The notes beneath the pieces are model-generated. The model worked only from the letters and a program-made list of their open reading frames with translations, ran no database searches and was not told the DNA's origin. A program made the translations under genes and the position numbers. This document shows positions 15,605 through 21,008 of a stretch of 21,008 nt of DNA, one piece after another. This DNA is from Candidatus Coatesiibacteriota bacterium (GTDB lineage: Bacteria > RBG-13-66-14 > B26-G2 > JAUVZD01). The first letter of the stretch is position 1. Every line of letters starts with the position of its first letter. The stretch is from positions 1-21,008 of the forward strand of contig JAUVZD010000014.1 of the NCBI GenBank assembly GCA_030602715.1. The letters run 5' to 3'.

Positions 15605-16321
15605 GTGAACAGGATAATTCCATTTTTGATTGTTGCTCTTTTGGCTCTGCCATCAATATCCCGAGCGGACAGCTTTGGCGGTGGGGGGTTCTATCTAGGG
15701 TTGAATATCCTGGATATGAGCGAGTTGAATAATGCTTTAGGAAGCGCCGGTTACAGTGATTTCAAGGACAACAACCTGTTTTTCGGCGGCGGTGGTTACG
15801 GCTTGGTCTTTGACCACCTGATCCTGGGGGGAAGCGGTGGGGCAATTTATTATCAGGAGGTGGCTACTGCCGGTGTTTTAGCCACATTGAGAGGAGGCTA
15901 CGGCGTCTTCAATTTCGGTTACTCCATGTTTAGGTCCAGCCGTTATCACCTCTTCCCTTACGGCGGGATGGGAGGGGGAGGGCTTCAGTTGGACCTTATC
16001 CCCGACGCAGGTGAGATTGATTTCGGGGATGTTATAAAAGAACCCAAAAAGATCAGCGTTCTAACTAGAATGGGAATCTGCCTGGATGCGGGTTTTGAGG
16101 TGGACTTCCTCATTCCTATGGGCGAAGACAAGACCGGATTCGGCGGATTTATGATTGGGGTGCGAGCGGGCTACCTCTACTTCCCCACCAATACTTCATG
16201 GAAACTTGCCGATTATAAAGTGCCCGGCGGTCCGGACACTTGGCTGACCGGTCCTTATGTTCATTTTGTTATCGGTGGGTTCGGTGGCTCCGGTCCCTCG
16301 GAGGGGAGAGTGGAGTTTTAG
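15605..16321 (+). CDS. Predicted outer-membrane beta-barrel protein, paralog 1
   Basis: A 238-residue protein. GTG 15605 is chosen because GGGAGGTG lies four bases upstream and a good signal peptide begins there (MNRIIPFLIVALLALPSISRA, cleaved before DSFGG); a longer in-frame reading from 15575 spoils the signal and overlaps the ATPase gene. The mature part is Gly- and aromatic-rich with strand-like stretches and ends in GRVEF with a terminal Phe, common in barrel proteins. It resembles the next gene product, sharing a FPYGGMGGGGLQL / YPYLHLGGARTSLQ block followed by IDFGDVIKEP / NDFGDIVADP. Function unknown. Confidence 0.72.
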   Translation: MNRIIPFLIVALLALPSISRADSFGGGGFYLGLNILDMSELNNALGSAGYSDFKDNNLFFGGGGYGLVFDHLILGGSGGAIYYQEVATAGVLATLRGGYGVFNFGYSMFRSSRYHLFPYGGMGGGGLQLDLIPDAGEIDFGDVIKEPKKISVLTRMGICLDAGFEVDFLIPMGEDKTGFGGFMIGVRAGYLYFPTNTSWKLADYKVPGGPDTWLTGPYVHFVIGGFGGSGPSEGRVEF

Positions 16322-16353
16322 CTATCTTCCTTTGAATTTTCTACGGTGAACTT

Positions 16354-17064
16354 TTGAGTAAGATATTGATTTTCTTGCTTGCAATTGTCCTGTTTCCAGG
16401 GGCGAGCTTCGGACAGTACTTTGAGTTCGGCATTGTCCTGGGCGGCGGGGTGATGCAAGTGGGAGAGCTTTCCCATGCCACCACAGTTGAGGGGGAGACT
16501 ATCCCCTCCACCTTCCAGCAGTTCGGCGCGATAGTCCAGGTTGCCCCCAATGATTATTTGCTCCTCGGCGGAAGTATCAGCCGTCTGGTGAATAAACAAT
16601 ATGCAGGAAGAGGAACCCTCGCTCGTTTAGGGGGTTTTGAATATAATATCATCCTTGGCTGGGTTGTCTCCCACTGGATGGGAGCTGAATTTTATCCGTA
16701 TCTACATCTCGGTGGGGCGAGGACCAGCCTGCAGTTTTTTGGTGGGGGAGAGGGAAATGATTTTGGCGATATTGTAGCTGACCCCAGCCAGATGGCGGAT
16801 ATCTCCACCTCCGACTTGGTATTGGGTCTGGGATTGGGCGGTGAGTGGAGATGGGACCTGAACCCCGGCTCCGGCAAGGCACGGGGAATCGCCCTGGGTT
16901 TCCGGGTCGGCTTCAGAACCACCGTGGGTGGACCCAATTGGGAGATGGTGGGATACACTCTATCATCGGATGTGGCGGGAATATTCAAGGGACCGTATGC
17001 CCTTCTCAGCCTGTCATTTTTTACCACTATGAGCGAAAATGCAAAACCAAAAACCACAGGATGA
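16354..17064 (+). CDS. Predicted outer-membrane beta-barrel protein, paralog 2
   Basis: A 236-residue protein with a signal peptide (MSKILIFLLAIVLFPGASFG, cleaved before QYFEF) and a Gly- and aromatic-rich mature region. The start is TTG, with GGTGAAC upstream, 32 nt after the previous gene. It is a likely paralog of the preceding protein (shared DFGD block and same strand pattern). The expected barrel end is near ALLSLSFF; a further 13 polar residues follow, encoded by the stretch that overlaps the start of tadA by 26 bases. Whether that tail is real or a consequence of a late stop is open. Function unknown. Confidence 0.7.
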   Translation: MSKILIFLLAIVLFPGASFGQYFEFGIVLGGGVMQVGELSHATTVEGETIPSTFQQFGAIVQVAPNDYLLLGGSISRLVNKQYAGRGTLARLGGFEYNIILGWVVSHWMGAEFYPYLHLGGARTSLQFFGGGEGNDFGDIVADPSQMADISTSDLVLGLGLGGEWRWDLNPGSGKARGIALGFRVGFRTTVGGPNWEMVGYTLSSDVAGIFKGPYALLSLSFFTTMSENAKPKTTG

Positions 17065-17533
17065 GCGAACGGACCTCAGGGATGAGGACGCTGTTTTTAT
17101 GGAGCTTGCCCTGGAGCTGGCAGAGCGGGCGGAGGAGGCGGGGGAGGTGCCCATAGGTGCGGTGGTGGTGAGTGGCGGTGAGGTGGTCGGTAGAGGACGC
17201 AACCGCATAGAGGAGCAAGGTTCTGCCACCGCCCATGCAGAGATGCTGGCTCTGCAAGAGGCTTGCGCCCTGCTGGGACGACGACTCAGTGACTGCACCC
17301 TCTATTCCACCATTGAGCCTTGTCCTATGTGCGCAGGAGCAATTATACTCGCCAGGGTGGGTCGGGTGGTCTTTGGGGCGGAGGACCCCAAGTTCGGTGC
17401 GGTGGGTTCCGTCGTGAATCTTTTGGAAGGCGAACGCTTTAATCACCAGCCGGAAGTTACCCGTGGAATTCTGGCGGAAAGATGTGGAGAGCTTCTGCAG
17501 AGGTTTTTTAGAAGATTAAGATCCAGAGAATAG
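17039..17533 (+). CDS. tadA: tRNA-specific adenosine deaminase
   Basis: A 164-residue cytosolic zinc enzyme that converts adenosine 34 of tRNA-Arg(ACG) to inosine. The zinc and catalytic residues are H66 and E68 in HAEM and C95 and C98 in PCPMCAGA. FGAEDPKFGAVGS and the final helices fit TadA. The start ATG 17039 lies inside the preceding gene (26-base overlap). No clear ribosome site is seen, so coupling to the barrel gene is likely. A later in-frame ATG (17099) would remove part of the first helix and is less likely. The MQNQKPQDERTDLRD extension is a few residues longer than usual. No other member of a tRNA pathway is nearby. Confidence 0.93.
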   Translation: MQNQKPQDERTDLRDEDAVFMELALELAERAEEAGEVPIGAVVVSGGEVVGRGRNRIEEQGSATAHAEMLALQEACALLGRRLSDCTLYSTIEPCPMCAGAIILARVGRVVFGAEDPKFGAVGSVVNLLEGERFNHQPEVTRGILAERCGELLQRFFRRLRSRE

Positions 17534-17545
17534 ATAGATAAATGA

Positions 17546-17838
17546 TCAGGTGTTGGGAAGAGAGCGTGAAATTTATTAAATTACATATTGTGTTTTGGCG
17601 TTATTCTACATCCAGAATAAAACTCTGTTACTTCGCCGCTTCCCTTATCACCTGACGGTGGGCAATGAATGCCGTTACCTCAATTGCTACTACGGCGAAT
17701 CTCGGTTTTTGGTCTTGACCAAGGTGGTAGCGCCAGGATAACATTTATGAACTGAGGGATTTTGTGGTCCTGGATGGGGATAAGTCATTCCAACAATATC
17801 CAATACAGCCCCAGCCGATGGAGGTCGGGGCTTTTTTA
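17546..17838 (+). ncRNA. Candidate structured non-coding RNA with intrinsic terminator
   Basis: The 389-nt gap after tadA contains nested complementary segments. TCAGGTG (17546-17552) pairs with CACCTGA (17649-17655) and GGGAAG (17555-17560) with CTTCCC (17639-17644). Inside are GGCG/CGCC (17597-17600 with 17634-17637) and TTATTC/GAATAA (17601-17606 with 17615-17620). A second domain has GCTACTAC (17686-17693) with GTGGTAGC (17724-17731, one G-T pair) around a hairpin TTGGT-CTTG-ACCAA (17709-17722). A terminator closes it at 17807-17838. It lacks the recognisable marks of tmRNA, RNase P RNA or SRP RNA. I found no convincing promoter, so it could also be the tadA 3' untranslated region. A 17-codon open frame (17665-17718) lies within and is not supported as a gene. 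Confidence 0.45.
17807..17838 (+). terminator. Intrinsic terminator downstream of tadA
   Basis: AGCCCC (17807-17812) pairs with GGGGCT (17827-17832) around a partly paired interior, followed by TTTTTATT. On the minus strand there is no T-tract, so it serves the plus strand only. Confidence 0.85.
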
Positions 17839-17922
17839 TTATTTTTACTGATTGTGTCGTGCGAGCTTAAAGAATGGTGAGGGATGTGGAGGTTCCGATG
17901 GTGGGGCTTTCACATGCAGGGA

Positions 17923-19281
17923 TTATTGGCTGTTGCCCAGTTTTTTTAGCTTCCAAAGGGTGGAGATGATCAAGGCTGAGATGAGCATGGCGGAGAATAA
18001 CAAATGAGAGATGAACGGACTTAGGGGTGTGTCAGCGATGTATTTCCATCCCCAGTAATAAGCGGAGAAGAACCAGGCGAGGAAGAAGGCGGGGAGGGTC
18101 AGCTTTCTCCAGGGTTTGAGTGAATATAGCGCAGGAAAGAGCATGGCACAGATGGGCAAAAGACAGGCATAAGTATGTTCCCAGGCGATGGGGTTGGCAA
18201 TGGTTATGCATAGCATCACCAGCGCCAGTTCCAGAACACTTCTCTGGCGGTATACGCTCTCGTCTCCCAACTGCTTTCTGTCCTTGCGGGAGATCAGGAG
18301 CGGCAGAAAGATGCCCACTGCCAGGAGGAGAACTGTGCCTATTTTCGTCCCATAATACACGATTGGATGATAGGGTGCATAGCGCAAGTGAATTATTAAA
18401 CCGTTATCAAACAGCCTGTTGAGGAAGCCGTTTATAGACTGATTGGCGAAGAAAGCGTAGCCTTTGTCCGCCATGTGGAAGACGATTTTGGTGTTGTAGA
18501 TGAGGGTATTTGTGGGTCCGAAGAAGATAGCACCCAAGGATGTCATTATAGCGAAGGAGGCGAGTGCGGAGAGGAGTGCTTTCCAGCGTCTGCGCAGTGC
18601 CAGCCAGGGGAGGATGAGGAGGTAGTGGGGTTTAAGGGAGGCGAAGATGCCGACGGAGACGGCGGAAGCATTTTCCTTACCAGCCAGGAGGAGGAGTATG
18701 GCCAGGGTTTGAAGACCGGCGATGAGCACCTGGATCTGGTGGAGGTATAAGCCCCTTGCCAAGGGGTAGAAGGCGAGGGAGATGAGGAAGAGGGTTGTGT
18801 AGCCGAGGATTTTATCTTTGGGTTTTGGGAAGGGGGTGGGTTCGCCTGTGAACAGGCGCCAGGCGAGGAGGAAGATGAGGGGGATGATGATGGTTATGAT
18901 GATGGTTATGATGCTCAGGAAGATATTGACCGACTTTATGAATTCTTGGGGAGGGAAGTGAGGGAAGGGGAGGAGGACGAAGAGTATGGAGGGGCTCCAT
19001 GTGAGGGCGACATACTTATCGAACCAGAGGTGGGAGTAGAAGTCAAAGTTGTATCGCTTATGATTCCAGAGCAGGAATGCCTGGTAGGCTGGTCCAAGGT
19101 CGTGGAGGCTATCGGAGGGTAGAATGATGGCGGCATAGTCTTTCTGCACATTTGCTTTGTAGTCGCTGTTGGTCAGGGTTTTGTGGATATAAGGGAAGAA
19201 GAAAGAGGGGAGGAAGAGGAGGAAGAGGAGAAGTCCCACCAGGAATGTCAGCAGACCTTTTTGTATGCGGGGGTTGTGCAT
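17923..19281 (-). CDS. GT87/DUF2029 family membrane glycosyltransferase
   Basis: A polytopic inner-membrane protein of 452 residues with about ten hydrophobic helices, the GT-C architecture of polyprenyl-phosphate-mannose-using transferases. Family signs are the large first periplasmic loop with YNFDFYSHLWFDKY, the HQIQVLIAGLQTL helix, KPHYLLILPWLAL, FFANQSINGFLNRL, and ANPIAWEHTYACLLP near the C-terminal end. Sugar and acceptor are not known; a surface glycan or glycolipid is likely. It starts at ATG 19281 with no strong ribosome site seen. A TTGACA on the minus strand 21-26 bases before the start has no fitting -10. It converges on the tadA-side terminator and stands alone on its strand. 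Confidence 0.78.
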   Translation of the reverse strand: MHNPRIQKGLLTFLVGLLLFLLFLPSFFFPYIHKTLTNSDYKANVQKDYAAIILPSDSLHDLGPAYQAFLLWNHKRYNFDFYSHLWFDKYVALTWSPSILFVLLPFPHFPPQEFIKSVNIFLSIITIIITIIIPLIFLLAWRLFTGEPTPFPKPKDKILGYTTLFLISLAFYPLARGLYLHQIQVLIAGLQTLAILLLLAGKENASAVSVGIFASLKPHYLLILPWLALRRRWKALLSALASFAIMTSLGAIFFGPTNTLIYNTKIVFHMADKGYAFFANQSINGFLNRLFDNGLIIHLRYAPYHPIVYYGTKIGTVLLLAVGIFLPLLISRKDRKQLGDESVYRQRSVLELALVMLCITIANPIAWEHTYACLLPICAMLFPALYSLKPWRKLTLPAFFLAWFFSAYYWGWKYIADTPLSPFISHLLFSAMLISALIISTLWKLKKLGNSQ

Positions 19282-19421
19282 AGATGGCGGTTTTAACTGT
19301 CAAAACATGGGGAGCGGTTGATTCTTACGCCGACCGCTGTAGTGGGCTAATATCGCTTGGCTTTGCCGAACACAAGGAGTGCGAGGATTGAGTAAAAAGA
19401 CTTTATTTTAATAAAAAAAAG

Positions 19422-19494
19422 TGGAGACGATCGGATTTGAACCGACGACCTACTGCGTGCAAAGCAGTTGCTCTCCCAACTGAGCTACGTCCCC
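19422..19494 (-). tRNA. tRNA-Ala(TGC)
   Basis: Read on the minus strand, it forms a 73-nt cloverleaf: acceptor GGGGACG with CGTCTCC, D arm GCTC/GAGC, anticodon stem ACTGC/GCAGT with loop TTTGCAC (anticodon TGC), and T arm with GGTTCGAATC. The G3-U70 wobble pair, the main alanine identity element, and A73 are present. CCA is not encoded. It lies 16 nt after the stop of a small protein gene on the same strand and is followed by an eight-T run, so the two are probably cotranscribed. The T-run follows without an obvious extra hairpin. Confidence 0.97.
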
Positions 19495-19510
19495 AGATAT
19501 ATGAAACCGG

Positions 19511-19726
19511 TTATAGAACTAACTTCCCCCGCGCCCAGACCATCATTATGATGAGGGCGGCGAAGAACAGGGCATAAACGAGTATGCGGAAGAAGGTATT
19601 GGTGCGTCGGCCGGCGGCGGCTCTACGCCGTTCCAGGCGTTCGCTCTCTTCTATACTGCGCAGTGTGCGTTCCATACGGCGCATGCGCCTCTCCAGTTCC
19701 TCAATTCTTTTTTCTGTGTCCGCCAA
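19511..19726 (-). CDS. Small coiled-coil membrane protein, unknown function
   Basis: A 71-residue protein: an Arg/Glu-rich heptad-like helix (residues 3-43, including RIEELERRMRRMERTLRS) followed by one membrane helix (about 48-66, FRILVYALFFAALIIMMVW) and a short basic end. I place the start at TTG 19726 because GGAGAAGG lies just upstream. A consensus promoter (TTGACA at 19789-19784, TATAAA at 19766-19761) lies inside the longer in-frame reading from ATG 19837, so that reading would begin before its own promoter. The layout suggests a membrane-anchored coiled coil facing the cytosol. No family recognised. Confidence 0.6.
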   Translation of the reverse strand: MADTEKRIEELERRMRRMERTLRSIEESERLERRRAAAGRRTNTFFRILVYALFFAALIIMMVWARGKLVL

Positions 19727-19760
19727 ATCCTTCTCCGATTGAGGTGAATAACGATTGTCT

Positions 19761-19789
19761 TTTATACCATAAGAGTTATCCACTGTCAA
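19761..19789 (-). promoter_or_regulatory. Sigma70-type promoter of the small protein and tRNA-Ala
   Basis: On the minus strand TTGACA and TATAAA are separated by exactly 17 bases. Predicted start near 19754, giving a leader of about 28 nt before the TTG start. It also reads into tRNA-Ala, for which no closer promoter is seen. Confidence 0.75.
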
Positions 19790-19876
19790 GGGATGAGTGG
19801 TAGAGAAGAGAGCTGGGGAGCCGATGGTCATATTCAAAAAATCGTCTTAAGGGGAGCAAAAAAAGATAAAAAAGAC

Positions 19877-19905
19877 TTGACAAATATGGGCTTATATGTT
19901 AGCAT
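19877..19905 (+). promoter_or_regulatory. Ribosomal RNA promoter
   Basis: TTGACA (19877-19882) and TAGCAT (19900-19905) with a 17-base spacer, preceded by an A-rich stretch (19857-19873) that could serve as an UP element. Downstream in the leader are the hairpin AGGGG-CAAAT-CCCCT (19938-19952), a BoxA-like GTTCTTTGACA (19961-19971) used in antitermination, and GTGCAC at 19980-19985 and again at 19991-19996. Confidence 0.7.
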
Positions 19906-20050
19906 ATCTATTGCTGAGGGGTAAGTTTCCTTCGGCGAGGGGCAAATCCCCTGAAAAATCGTTCTTTGACATGACCGTTGTGCACAGTGAGTGCACGAGA
20001 AGAGCTTACTTGTAAGGCGTGCTTTATTCTGTCAAAACCTTTTGTTGATT

Positions 20051-21008
<958 letters not shown>

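Noticed and set aside
17665-17718. 17-codon open frame with a GGTGGG before its ATG
   Set aside because: It overlaps the stems of the structured region, is very short and its translation resembles no leader peptide; structure explains the region better.
18882-18917. Short repeated GATGATGGTTAT units
   Set aside because: They encode the Ile/Thr-rich membrane helix of the GT87 protein and are explained by codon repetition.

Overview
The window comes from a Gram-negative (diderm) bacterium. It carries ADP-heptose and CMP-KDO genes for lipopolysaccharide, several small outer-membrane barrel candidates, a lipoprotein, and a partial bacterial 16S rRNA. I cannot place it in a phylum from memory. 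The 16S differs from consensus at usually invariant positions under the 341F and 515F primers, which suggests a divergent, perhaps uncultured lineage. Nine of 22 coding regions are best read from GTG or TTG starts, most with good Shine-Dalgarno sequences.

Layout: (1) 1-336 is a regulatory region with a repeated palindrome and a clear sigma70 promoter. (2) 337-3616 is a ferrous-iron uptake operon: a DtxR-family regulator fused to a FeoA domain, a free FeoA, FeoB and a small FeoB-associated Cys-rich membrane protein. The same palindrome, TTAG-N6-CTAA, precedes both the regulator and feoB. (3) 3758-4366 is a lipoprotein with its own promoter and terminator. (4) 4592-11156 is an envelope-sugar cluster: family 2 glycosyltransferase, heptosyltransferase-like GT9, DUF3108 protein, a deoxyhypusine-synthase-like protein of unknown role, gmhA, split hldE kinase and nucleotidyltransferase genes, and kdsB. 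(5) 11244-12914 is pyrG, which makes the CTP used by KdsB, ending in a strong terminator. (6) On the minus strand, 13018-14403 holds a small barrel protein and a TPR protein. (7) 14874-17533 is a plus-strand unit with its own promoter: an orphan LivF-type ATPase, two related barrel proteins and tadA. (8) 17923-19281 (minus) is a GT87/DUF2029 membrane glycosyltransferase. (9) 19422-19726 (minus) is a 71-residue coiled-coil membrane protein followed closely by tRNA-Ala(TGC). (10) 19877-21008 is an rRNA promoter, leader and the first ~60% of 16S rRNA, cut by the window edge.

The two longest gene-free stretches are not featureless. 17534-17922 contains nested complementary segments ending in a strong intrinsic terminator and looks like an undescribed structured RNA. 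14404-14873 contains a junction-like set of perfect inverted repeats. These two elements, the iron regulatory circuit with its shared operator candidate, the deoxyhypusine-synthase-like protein inside the heptose operon, and the unusual 16S positions are the points most worth following up. I saw no CRISPR array, insertion sequence, prophage or toxin-antitoxin pair.
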